DNA from: an uncultured Acetatifactor sp.
Lineage (GTDB): Bacteria; Bacillota; Clostridia; Lachnospirales; Lachnospiraceae
Direction: 5' to 3'
NCBI GenBank assembly: GCA_947627535.1
Contig: CANQWM010000003.1
Span: 86,233-150,232, forward strand
DNA length: 64,000 nt
A program made the translations under genes and the position numbers. The notes beneath the pieces are model-generated. The model was not told the DNA's origin. It did no database searches and was given only the letters and a program-made list of their open reading frames with translations. Positions 45,745-53,051 of this stretch are shown in pieces (the stretch's first letter is position 1; each line of letters starts with the position of its first letter).

Positions 45745-46632
45745 TTATTTGTCTTCCAAAGAATCATTTCCGGATACAGTTGATGGTTGTTCCTCCAAAT
45801 CCTCTTCCTGATCTATTATCTTTAGATTTCTTTTTGCCACATAACCTTCTCTTTCGATACCGTTTTCATCAATGAAAGAAACTTTGTAGTAGTAATTTTG
45901 GTTTTCTATTATCGTTGCCTCAATATTCTGTTCGAGATGACAAATGATTTCAGAGCTTTTTTCGGGCAATTCCCTTACAATACTTGTGGCCTTCGGTATT
46001 ACCTGTTTGCCTATTGTTTCATCAAACCAAACATAACCAATATGTTGTAATAGAAACATTATAATGATATAGAGAATGAAATATTCCCTTTTAAATTTCT
46101 CTATACCATCATGAAGTTGAACATTAAATTTTTTCCATGCACTATCGTTTTTGCGTGATTCGATGAAAGTTTCTTTCAATTCTTCCTTGGAAATAGCAAC
46201 ATCCGAAGTATTTTCGATTGTTGCTTCATAAGCTAAATTAACTAAATTGTCAAATTCTTTGCTCTGAAAGTCAAAATTTAATTTCCTAAAATCGATTTGA
46301 CTAAGGGACTTCAGTTGCTCTGTTTGCATATTAGAAAGAGCTTTTGCCATTCTGGATATTGATTGTCGCACAATCTCCATATCATAGGTGGATTGAAGTT
46401 GTGCTATTGTATGAGAAAAATCTCTTAGGGAGTTTTGTAATGACGGATTTATTAAACCAATATCCAGAGTCCAATTATTTTTTGCTAACAGAGAAAGTTT
46501 TTCGGACATTTTTAGTAAGGAATTTCTTACTTGTTCAAGATTGATTGCGGAACTAGTAGCCGAAATAATTTCTTGCATTTTTTTCATGCTTTCTAAAGAT
46601 TTATCGTTAATTATATTTTTACGTGTATCCAT
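45745..46632 (-). CDS. Hypothetical membrane protein with coiled coil and SH3-like tail
   Basis: I do not recognise a family. The 295-residue product has a helical N-terminal region with heptad-like leucines (about 15-130), one hydrophobic segment YFILYIIIMFLLQHIGYVWF (about 184-203) and an acidic C-terminus after a possible SH3-like strand region (YYYKVSFIDENGIEREGYVAKRNLKII). ATG 46632 is chosen because GAGGAG lies upstream on the minus strand; an earlier ATG at 46674 lacks a site. It is AT-rich, lies at the left edge of the element and is transcribed towards guaA. It could be an accessory or defence-related gene. Confidence 0.65.
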   Translation of the reverse strand: MDTRKNIINDKSLESMKKMQEIISATSSAINLEQVRNSLLKMSEKLSLLAKNNWTLDIGLINPSLQNSLRDFSHTIAQLQSTYDMEIVRQSISRMAKALSNMQTEQLKSLSQIDFRKLNFDFQSKEFDNLVNLAYEATIENTSDVAISKEELKETFIESRKNDSAWKKFNVQLHDGIEKFKREYFILYIIIMFLLQHIGYVWFDETIGKQVIPKATSIVRELPEKSSEIICHLEQNIEATIIENQNYYYKVSFIDENGIEREGYVAKRNLKIIDQEEDLEEQPSTVSGNDSLEDK

Positions 46633-46738
46633 AAACTTATCTCCTCGTATGATACTTGTTTTATTAATGTTCATTATACAGCAAGTATATAAAACAAAAG
46701 GGTTAAAAAGTTTTTATGACATTTATTTAATAGAAAAG

Positions 46739-47284
46739 TTACTCTTTCGGATTCAACCCAATCCTATCCATAAACTCATCATGCGTCTTTTGAAGATCAA
46801 GCCGCTGTCTCCAAGGCTCTGACTCTGGGTAGACATCCATCCAAAGGTTAAAATCCGCCTCCGCTTTCAGGAGCGCTTCCCCACGTTTTTTGACATCTTT
46901 AATTGAATTACACTTCTCAACTTCCTGCATATATTGCTCATAGCGTTCAAACCATGAACGCATCAGGCTTAACGTGTCAAAGTAAATTCCAACGACATCA
47001 TTACCGTCCGGGTCCTGGCATTCAAAAAGATGCCCGCTATATTGCCGGAATACCTGAAAGAGTCTGTGCATAGCTTTTATGCCGTCAAAATCGGAGTTTT
47101 CCAATACTTCCGGATTGACGGCAAGAGCATTTGCTATTTTTTCGAGAGATGAAGGTTTAGGATTTCTTCTGCCGCTTTCATATGCACGAATATATGCTTC
47201 GCTTGCACCTACTAATTCCCCAAGTTGCTTTTGCGTAAGACCACGTTCCTGACGAATACGCCTTATATTTTCACCCACAGTCAT
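46739..47284 (-). CDS. XRE-family transcriptional regulator of the element
   Basis: Residues 4-60 are a Cro/CI-type helix-turn-helix (ENIRRIRQERGLTQKQLGELVGASEAYIRAYESGRRNPKPSSLEKIANALAV). The remaining 120 residues are helical and unrecognised, perhaps for dimerisation or signal sensing. It is divergent from the excisionase-integrase operon, and two direct repeats lie over that operon's promoter. The usual arrangement is that such a protein represses excision genes until an inducing signal arrives. Confidence 0.87.
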   Translation of the reverse strand: MTVGENIRRIRQERGLTQKQLGELVGASEAYIRAYESGRRNPKPSSLEKIANALAVNPEVLENSDFDGIKAMHRLFQVFRQYSGHLFECQDPDGNDVVGIYFDTLSLMRSWFERYEQYMQEVEKCNSIKDVKKRGEALLKAEADFNLWMDVYPESEPWRQRLDLQKTHDEFMDRIGLNPKE

Positions 47285-47362
47285 ATTGTTTCCCTGCCTT
47301 TTACGGATTTTTGATTAATATTTAGTATATCATAAAAAAGAAAGAAAATAAAGAAAAAGATA

Positions 47363-47391
47363 TTGACACGAAACAAAAGTTGCGATAATAT
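47363..47391 (+). promoter_or_regulatory. Promoter of the excisionase-integrase operon
   Basis: TTGACA (47363-47368) and TAATAT (47386-47391) are 17 bases apart. One operator-like repeat fills the spacer. Confidence 0.75.
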
Positions 47392-47426
47392 ATGAATACA
47401 ACGTAACAGAAACAAATGTTGCGATA
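47370..47426. promoter_or_regulatory. Two direct operator repeats over the integrase promoter
   Basis: GAAACAAAAGTTGCGATA (47370-47387) and GAAACAAATGTTGCGATA (47409-47426) differ at one base and start 39 bases apart. The first lies between -35 and -10, the second beyond the transcription start. Binding by the divergent XRE protein would block the promoter. Confidence 0.75.
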
Positions 47427-47458
47427 CAGAAACAGTAAAAGGTAAAGGAGGAAGCAAA

Positions 47459-47653
47459 ATGAACGAAAAACTTTATTACAGTGCGGCAGAGGTAGCCGAG
47501 ATGCTGGGTGTCAGCATTGGAAAGTCCTACAAAGTCTTGAGGGAGATGAATAAGGACTTAGCGGCGAAAGGATTTCTCACAATCTCCGGTAAGATCCCAG
47601 TGGAGTATTTCAGAGAAAAATGGTACGGAGGGAAAAAGGAGGTAAGCGCATGA
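47459..47653 (+). CDS. Excisionase-like helix-turn-helix protein
   Basis: A 64-residue protein with a MerR/Xis-type motif: YYSAAEVAEMLGVSIGKSYKVLREMNKDLAAKGF, followed by a short wing-like IPVEYFREKWYGG. Proteins of this size and position, directly before a tyrosine integrase, usually are directionality factors that bend DNA at the att sites. AAAGGAGGAAG precedes the ATG. The stop overlaps the integrase ATG (ATGA), so the two are co-translated. Confidence 0.82.
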   Translation: MNEKLYYSAAEVAEMLGVSIGKSYKVLREMNKDLAAKGFLTISGKIPVEYFREKWYGGKKEVSA

Positions 47654-48729
47654 GCTGTCAGGCAAAGAAAGATCCGAACGGGACATGGCATATTCAGTAC
47701 CGTTGGACGGACTGGACTGGAACAAAGCGGAAGTCGCAGAAGCGGGGGTTTAAAACTAAAAAAGAAGCGGAGGAATGGTATGCACACTTTTTACTGCAGC
47801 AGTCATCTGATCCCACAATGACACTGGCGGATTTCTGGGAGATTTACCGGACGGATATGGAAAAGCGTCTGCGCAAGACCACGATGAAGCAGAAAGAGTA
47901 TGTGATGAATGATAAAGTTCTGCCTTACTTTGGTACAACGCCGATCAATGAAATCACTGCGCCTATGATAAGAAAATGGCAGGGAGAAATGATGGAGAAA
48001 GGCTTTAAGCCTACTTATCTGAAAACCATACATAACCAGCTCAGCGCAATTCTGAATTATGCAGTCAATTTTTACGATCTACGGTCCAATCCATGCCGAA
48101 AAGCGGGAAGTATGGGAAAAAGCAGGGCGGATGAAAGACCATACTGGACTTTGGAAGAATTTCAGAAGTTTTCGGATGCCATTATGGACAAGCAAGACTC
48201 ATGGATTGCATTTCAGATTTTATTCTGGACGGGAATGAGATTGGGCGAGTTGATGGCATTACAGGTAAAGGACATTGACTTTGAAAATGCAGCAATCACA
48301 GTAGATGAATCTCTGGCAAGGATTGACGGGGAAGATTTAATCACTGCACCAAAAACTGAGAGTTCTGTCCGGGTTATTACTATCCATAAAGAACTGTGCG
48401 ACGAACTGCATGAATATGTGGGGAGCCTTTATCGGGCAAGACCGACCACACGCCTTTTTGCAGGACGGACAAAGAGCTTTTTTGAACATGAGATGGAGAG
48501 AGGCATTAGGCTGTCCGGAGTTAAAAAAATCACAATCCATTGCACCAGACACAGCCATGCCAGTATGCTTGTGCAGATGGGATTCAGTCCGGTTGAGATC
48601 GCAAAGAGACTGGGGCATGGGAAAGTGACGACTACGATTGAAACATACTGCCATCAGTCGATGGACGCACAGATCAGGATTGCGGACAGGCTTGGAAAAG
48701 TGGAGAGGGGTGAGGAAGGTGGCGTGTAA
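47650..48729 (+). CDS. int: Tyrosine-type site-specific integrase
   Basis: A 359-residue phage-type integrase. The N-terminal arm-binding domain (WHIQYRWTDWTGTKRKSQKRGF) and SAM-like core-binding domain (about 60-160) precede the catalytic domain: Arg in TGMRLGELMAL, Lys in APKTESSVRVI, H-x2-R in IHCTRHSHAS, the second His in LGHGKVTTT and the nucleophile Tyr in ETYCHQ. All six positions are present. ATG 47650 has AAAGGAGG seven bases before it. It should insert the element at the guaA 3' end and, with the excisionase, remove it. Confidence 0.94.
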   Translation: MSCQAKKDPNGTWHIQYRWTDWTGTKRKSQKRGFKTKKEAEEWYAHFLLQQSSDPTMTLADFWEIYRTDMEKRLRKTTMKQKEYVMNDKVLPYFGTTPINEITAPMIRKWQGEMMEKGFKPTYLKTIHNQLSAILNYAVNFYDLRSNPCRKAGSMGKSRADERPYWTLEEFQKFSDAIMDKQDSWIAFQILFWTGMRLGELMALQVKDIDFENAAITVDESLARIDGEDLITAPKTESSVRVITIHKELCDELHEYVGSLYRARPTTRLFAGRTKSFFEHEMERGIRLSGVKKITIHCTRHSHASMLVQMGFSPVEIAKRLGHGKVTTTIETYCHQSMDAQIRIADRLGKVERGEEGGV

Positions 48730-49042
48730 GCGTGAGGCGAGGCTGCGGCACAATACAATCGCATTCTGGCTGAGTGATGAAGAAAAAGCCCAGGTGGAAG
48801 CAAAAATCATATTATCCGGACTTCCCAAAGGAGAATATTACCGGAGATCCATATTAAGGCAGGAAGTGACGGTAACTGCCGGAAATTATATGTCAAGCAG
48901 AGTTGCCAAAGTTCTGGAACAGATACTGGAGCATTTTAAAGATGGAAATGCAGAAGATGCACAGTTGCTGTTGGAACTGATAAAGCTGTTGCTGGACATC
49001 AAAGAAAATGCCCCTGCTGGTAACAAGGGCATTTCCGAGTAA
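48710..49042 (+). CDS. MobC-like mobilization accessory protein
   Basis: A 110-residue basic protein whose N-terminus (RLRHNTIAFWLSDEEKAQVEAKIILSGLPKGEYYRRSIL) is a ribbon-helix-helix of the type in MobC relaxosome proteins: a strand, then two helices with the LSD-EE and LP-GEY signature. The C-terminus is helical. GTG 48710 inside the integrase end is the likely start; GTG 48719 is an alternative. It would bind oriT with the MobV relaxase encoded 4 kb downstream, though gene separation makes the pairing uncertain. Confidence 0.75.
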   Translation: MRKVACKREARLRHNTIAFWLSDEEKAQVEAKIILSGLPKGEYYRRSILRQEVTVTAGNYMSSRVAKVLEQILEHFKDGNAEDAQLLLELIKLLLDIKENAPAGNKGISE

Positions 49043-49058
49043 TGAAAGCTGAGCTTTA

Positions 49059-49087
49059 CTATACTCTATCTCGCAAATACAGTATAG
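49059..49087 (+). repeat. Inverted repeat ahead of the primase gene
   Basis: CTATACT (49059-49065) and AGTATAG (49081-49087) flank a 15-base loop. If the primase starts at TTG 49183, this hairpin lies in its untranslated leader. Confidence 0.35.
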
Positions 49088-49182
49088 CAGAGCTCCGGTC
49101 TTTCGACAATGGTGCAGATGAAATTTCCATAAGTTTTTATGGCTTTTTATGGCACCTGAAATCAAAGAAAGGGGCTGTTAGT

Positions 49183-49830
49183 TTGTCTATTTTCAGTGAA
49201 GTAAAGAAACATTTGACCGCAAGACAGGTTGCGGAAGGCTACGGATTACAGATAAAGAGAAACGGCATGGCATGCTGCCCGTTTCACGATGATAAGCATC
49301 CGAGTATGAAGATTGATAAAAATTACCACTGCTTCGCCTGCGGCGTGGGCGGTGATGCCATTGACTATGTTTCCCGGATGTTCGGTCTGACACAGTATGA
49401 GGCGGCGCTAAAACTGATAGAAGATTTTTCTCTGCCAGTGGATGTAAAAGAAAATGCCGGGTTCAATGCACAGGAAAAAGAGCAGATCCGGAAGGAAAAA
49501 GCAGAGAAAGAGCGCATTATCCGGATTCAGGAGAGGTTTCAGATGTGGTGCAGCCGTACTACAGAACTGTTAAAAGATGCGCTGGTCCGGATACAGGAAA
49601 CAGGGATATTTCTTATTGGAAAGTCTCCGGATGCTGTCTTTAGCGAGGAATATGCACAGATGCTTCATGCAGAGCCGCTGATCAATTACTGGCTGGATAT
49701 TCTCTGTATGGGAGAAACGGCAGAAAAGCAGGAAGTATTTATAAAAGACAGGAGGGAGGTGGAGCATCTTGCGGAGAAAGTCAGAGCAGCCAGAGAAAGA
49801 ATTGTGGAACGAAATAGGGGAAGCGCTTGA
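49183..49830 (+). CDS. CHC2 zinc-finger DNA primase-like protein
   Basis: The protein carries a primase-type zinc finger: CCPFHDDKHPSMK followed by YHCFACGVGGDAIDYVSRMFG, giving the C-H-C2 ligand set. A charged helical region follows. There is no TOPRIM catalytic domain, so it probably recognises template and acts with the VapE-like protein encoded next. The TTG at 49183 is preferred because GAAAGGGG precedes it and the family starts near IFSEVKKHLTARQVAEGYG; an ATG at 49042 would add 47 residues without likeness to the family. The 3' end overlaps the next gene by 62 bases. Confidence 0.85.
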   Translation: MSIFSEVKKHLTARQVAEGYGLQIKRNGMACCPFHDDKHPSMKIDKNYHCFACGVGGDAIDYVSRMFGLTQYEAALKLIEDFSLPVDVKENAGFNAQEKEQIRKEKAEKERIIRIQERFQMWCSRTTELLKDALVRIQETGIFLIGKSPDAVFSEEYAQMLHAEPLINYWLDILCMGETAEKQEVFIKDRREVEHLAEKVRAARERIVERNRGSA

Positions 49831-51136
49831 CGTTGAGATGAGCAGCGTGGAAGATGTGAGGTATGATCTGGCAAAAAATGAGAAAGGCAGTACCAGCCAG
49901 ACGATCAATAACTGCATGATTGTCCTGCATCGTGATCCGGTATTAAAGAGGGCAATCCGAAAAAATGAACTGTCCGGAAAGATTGATGTTGTAGGAAGCC
50001 TCGGCTGGCAGCGCACATCTTCCAGTGTGACCGATACGGATGTGTATCAGATCCAGTGGTATCTGGAAAAGAATTATGGTTTGAAAAATGACCGGATTAT
50101 CAACAAAGCACTGAACATTGTGGCAAGTGAGAACAGATACCACCCTATTCGGGATTGTCTGGAAAAGCTGGAATGGGACGGACAGCCACGCATAGAGTAT
50201 CTCCTGCCCCGGTATCTGGGTGCGGATAATGACAACTATACCAAAGAGATTATGCGGCTTTTAATGCTTGCGGCAATCCGCAGGGTATATGAGCCGGGAT
50301 GTAAGTTTGAGATCATGGTCTGCCTTGTGGGAGGACAGGGCGCAGGAAAGTCCACTTTTTTCCGCTTCCTGGCTATTCATGACGAATGGTTTTCTGATGA
50401 TCTAAAGCGCATGGATGACGACAATGTATACCGAAAGATGCAGGGGCATTGGATCATAGAGATGTCGGAGATGATTGCAACAGTAAATGCCAAAAGCATA
50501 GAGGATATCAAGTCTTTTATCAGCAGACAGAAAGAGACTTATAAAATCCCCTATGAAACGCATCCGGAAGACAGACCGAGGCAGTGCGTATTTGTAGGGA
50601 CTTCCAACAGCATGGATTTTCTCCCGCTGGATCGGACGGGCAACCGGCGTTTTGCTCCGGTTCTGGTACATCCGGAACGTGTGGAAAAACATATTCTGGA
50701 GGATGAAAGCGAAGCGAGAGAATATATCAGGCAGGCATGGGCAGAAGCGATGGTATTGTACCGGAGCCGCACCTGTGAATTGAAACTGTCCAAGGAAACG
50801 GAGAAATATTTAAAAGAAATGCAGAAAGAGTTCATGCCGGAAGACGCCAAAGTCGGGATCATCCAGCAGTGGCTGGACGAGCTGGCAGAAGATTATGTGT
50901 GCAGCATTATGATCTATAAGGAAGCGTTCGACCATGAGTATGATACGCCGAAGGACTGGGAGCTGAAAGAGATTAACAATGTGATGAATAACAGCATTGT
51001 CGGCTGGGAGAAAATTTCTTCCCACAGGTTTGCCGGATATGGCACACAGAGGGGATGGCGGAGAGTAACTGACAAAAATGGATTTCAGAAGCTTCCGGAA
51101 AATACGCCGACTCCTTTTGAGGAAGCAAAGCAGTAA
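49769..51136 (+). CDS. Virulence-associated protein E (VapE)-type replication helicase
   Basis: A 455-residue superfamily 3-like ATPase found in phage, satellite and integrative-element replication modules. Walker A is GGQGAGKST (about 188-197), Walker B region is WIIEMSEM, and CVFVGTSNSMDFLPLDRTGNRRFAPV is the sensor/arginine region typical of VapE. The N-terminal 120 residues (WEYHPIRDCLEKLEWDGQPRIEYL-like segment) are the usual VapE opening. The TTG start at 49769 follows GGAGGTGGAG and overlaps the primase gene. Together the two genes would let the excised element replicate. Confidence 0.9.
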   Translation: MRRKSEQPEKELWNEIGEALDVEMSSVEDVRYDLAKNEKGSTSQTINNCMIVLHRDPVLKRAIRKNELSGKIDVVGSLGWQRTSSSVTDTDVYQIQWYLEKNYGLKNDRIINKALNIVASENRYHPIRDCLEKLEWDGQPRIEYLLPRYLGADNDNYTKEIMRLLMLAAIRRVYEPGCKFEIMVCLVGGQGAGKSTFFRFLAIHDEWFSDDLKRMDDDNVYRKMQGHWIIEMSEMIATVNAKSIEDIKSFISRQKETYKIPYETHPEDRPRQCVFVGTSNSMDFLPLDRTGNRRFAPVLVHPERVEKHILEDESEAREYIRQAWAEAMVLYRSRTCELKLSKETEKYLKEMQKEFMPEDAKVGIIQQWLDELAEDYVCSIMIYKEAFDHEYDTPKDWELKEINNVMNNSIVGWEKISSHRFAGYGTQRGWRRVTDKNGFQKLPENTPTPFEEAKQ

Positions 51137-51170
51137 TAGAGTTGGAACAGAAAAAAGTTTTTCAGGCTCC

Positions 51171-51331
51171 GTTTACAGATTCTGTTTACAGGGACTGGAT
51201 CAAGAGAAAAGTAAACAGAGCGGTTTACACTGGAAGGCTGAAAAAACGGGAGTTCTTAACTTGTAAACGATGTAAACAAAAATTTTGAAAAAGAGCATTT
51301 GTAAACAATGTCGGTAAATAGGCAGGTAAAC
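51171..51331. repeat. GTAAAC iteron array, candidate partition centromere or origin
   Basis: GTAAAC or its complement GTTTAC occurs eight times in 161 bases: 51171, 51184, 51211, 51223, 51263, 51272, 51301 and 51326, plus GTAAAT at 51314. Several gaps are 12-13 bases. The first, second and fourth copies are GTTTAC, the others GTAAAC. The array fills the gap between the VapE and ParM-like genes. Such arrays act as parC centromeres and operators for ParMR systems, or as replication origins. Confidence 0.75.
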
Positions 51332-51354
51332 GAAAAAGCAAGGAGGAGATTTTT

Positions 51355-52278
51355 ATGCAGAAACAGCAGCATTCAAAAATTATTATCGGACTGGATCATG
51401 GTTACGGGAATATCAAAACGGCGCACAGGGTATTCAAAACGGGCGTGGAATGCTTCGAGGAGGAGCCGATCGTCAGCATGAATTACGTGAAATACAAGGA
51501 TAAGTATTACGTGATTGGAGAAAACCATCTGATCTATCAGGGCAACAAGACGGATTCACAGGACTTTTTTATCCTGACACTGGCAGGTCTGGCAGAGGAG
51601 CTGAAGTTCCGGGGGCTGCATGAGGCAAAGGTGGTCCTGGCTGCCGGACTGCCTCTTGCGTGGGCGAAAAGCCAGGCGGCGGATTTCAGGAAATATCTGA
51701 TGCAGGAGCAGGAATTGTCTTTCTCATTCCGCAGGGAGAATTACAGAGTGCATCTGTGCGGCGTGGAAGTGTTCCCGCAGGGATTTGCGGCGGTGTGCAG
51801 CGCCGGGACTATGAAAGGCTTCAACATGATCGCGGATATCGGGAACGGCACGATGAATGTGATGCAGATCATTGACGGGAAGCCGATAGAAAAGAGCCTT
51901 GTGACGGACAAATTCGGCGTATCCATCTGCATGAAGGAGATCCGGAAAGAGCTGTCCAAGGCATCCGGCGAGGAGATCCCTGAGATGCTGGTCGAGCCGC
52001 TCCTGCGGGACGGGGTGCAGGGAAGGACGGATGGGATGGCGGAAACAGTACAGCGGATTGCCGCACAGTATACAGACAACATCTTAAAGCGGCTGGCGGA
52101 TTATGGCTATAAAGAAAATCTGGTGCATCTCTATGTGGCCGGTGGAGGCGGATGCCTGCTCAGGAATTACAGTGATATTGCGTCAAAGGGGAATGTGACT
52201 TTCATTGAGGACATCTGCGCCAATGCCAAAGGGTATGAATATCTTGCGACGCAGAAGCAGCGCAGGCAGGCGGTATAG
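51355..52278 (+). CDS. parM: ParM/StbA-like actin-family segregation ATPase
   Basis: A 307-residue actin-like ATPase. IIIGLDHGYGNIKTA is the phosphate-1 loop, MIADIGNGTMNVM the phosphate-2 loop and LYVAGGGGCLL the adenosine-binding strand. ParM filaments push plasmid copies apart after a partner protein binds a centromere. Here the GTAAAC array is directly upstream and a ParR-like gene directly downstream, giving a complete module. Presence in an integrating element suggests that the excised circle is kept for a time as a plasmid. AGGAGGAG precedes the ATG. Confidence 0.9.
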   Translation: MQKQQHSKIIIGLDHGYGNIKTAHRVFKTGVECFEEEPIVSMNYVKYKDKYYVIGENHLIYQGNKTDSQDFFILTLAGLAEELKFRGLHEAKVVLAAGLPLAWAKSQAADFRKYLMQEQELSFSFRRENYRVHLCGVEVFPQGFAAVCSAGTMKGFNMIADIGNGTMNVMQIIDGKPIEKSLVTDKFGVSICMKEIRKELSKASGEEIPEMLVEPLLRDGVQGRTDGMAETVQRIAAQYTDNILKRLADYGYKENLVHLYVAGGGGCLLRNYSDIASKGNVTFIEDICANAKGYEYLATQKQRRQAV

Positions 52279-52293
52279 GAATGGGGTATTGGA

Positions 52294-52737
52294 ATGAGAA
52301 AAACCTATAAGTGCAGCAATATAAAGTTCTGTATGGAAGATGAAAACCAGCGCAGGACATGGGAGTATCTCCGGGGACTAAGCCGGAAAGACGGTTCTTA
52401 TGGGAAAGTGCTTTCGGATGTATTTGCGGGGTATCTTGACGGATACGGAGCAGGGCAGGGAGCCGGGGAGAAAAATCTGCTGGATGCAGGGGAGGCAGCT
52501 CCGGGCATGGCGGAAGGGAAGATGGAGCAGTTTTTAGCGGAAATGCTCTCAGGAATGTTTCTGGAAATGCGGGAAGCGCTGGCGGCAGAGATCCGGCAGA
52601 GCTTTGCGGAGTATGTCTGCACTTCCAGTCCGGGCGGAAGAACGGCTTTCCCACAGCCGGATGAAGTGCGGGAACAGACGCAGGAGCCGGAACTGTCGGA
52701 GGACATGATGGCCTTTGCGTTTGGAATGGGCGGATAG
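52294..52737 (+). CDS. Probable ParR-like centromere-binding protein
   Basis: I do not recognise it outright. The N-terminus (KTYKCSNIKFCMEDENQRRTWEYLRGLSRKDGSYGKVLSDVFAGYL) has the form of a ribbon-helix-helix DNA-binding region as in ParR/StbB-like proteins. The C-terminal part is helical and acidic and ends in a hydrophobic-acidic peptide (LSEDMMAFAFGMGG), like the filament-contacting tails of ParR. The gene starts 15 bases after parM, which supports the assignment. It would bind the GTAAAC repeats. Confidence 0.6.
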   Translation: MRKTYKCSNIKFCMEDENQRRTWEYLRGLSRKDGSYGKVLSDVFAGYLDGYGAGQGAGEKNLLDAGEAAPGMAEGKMEQFLAEMLSGMFLEMREALAAEIRQSFAEYVCTSSPGGRTAFPQPDEVREQTQEPELSEDMMAFAFGMGG

Positions 52738-52801
52738 ACGCCTGCCGGATGGGTGCCGGAATGGAGTTATCCGGTACCCGGTTTTTCGGCGGCGCCTGTG
52801 A

Positions 52802-52833
52802 TGCGGTACCGAATGTTTTTTGTGCGGTACCGA
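52802..52833. repeat. Direct repeat TGCGGTACCGA
   Basis: TGCGGTACCGA occurs at 52802-52812 and 52823-52833, 21 bases apart; each contains the palindrome CGGTACCG. A 21-base period puts both on the same helix face. It lies in the 314-base gap before the relaxase gene. Confidence 0.5.
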
Positions 52834-52874
52834 CGCCCACAGCGGATGACGGCGGCGTTATGCCGAAAGGAGCA

Positions 52875-52900
52875 GTCTGCCGGAGGTTTTTCCGGCAGAC
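52875..52900 (+). repeat. Perfect hairpin before the relaxase gene
   Basis: GTCTGCCGGA and TCCGGCAGAC form a ten-pair perfect stem around GGTTTT. It could terminate the parMR transcript (a weak T-run lies in the loop, not after it) or form part of oriT. Confidence 0.5.
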
Positions 52901-52953
52901 CATGCCGCTGTATCTGCGGCATCAGCCCCGCAGGGCCCTCGGAGAGCGCCTTG

Positions 52954-53006
52954 CTTCTGACACGCAGTGTCAGAAGTAATAAGGCGTTACTTCTGGAAGA
53001 AGTAAC
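52954..53006 (+). other. Candidate origin of transfer (oriT)
   Basis: Two perfect hairpins stand side by side: CTTCTGACAC/GTGTCAGAAG with loop GCA (52954-52976) and GTTACTTC/GAAGTAAC with loop TGGAA (52986-53006). They lie 46-98 bases before the MobV relaxase gene, where MobV oriT sites are normally located. The nick site is not identified. Confidence 0.55.
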
Positions 53007-53051
53007 AAGACCATAAAGAGTAGCATACCAGAAAAAGAAAGGAGGCGGGAA

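Noticed and set aside
51171..51331. CRISPR array
   Set aside because: The GTAAAC repeats are six bases long, occur in both orientations and have irregular short spacing. No cas genes are nearby.
52749..53016. Short open frames between the ParR-like and MobV genes
   Set aside because: They run through the hairpins and direct repeats, have no family features, and the region is better explained as regulatory or oriT DNA.
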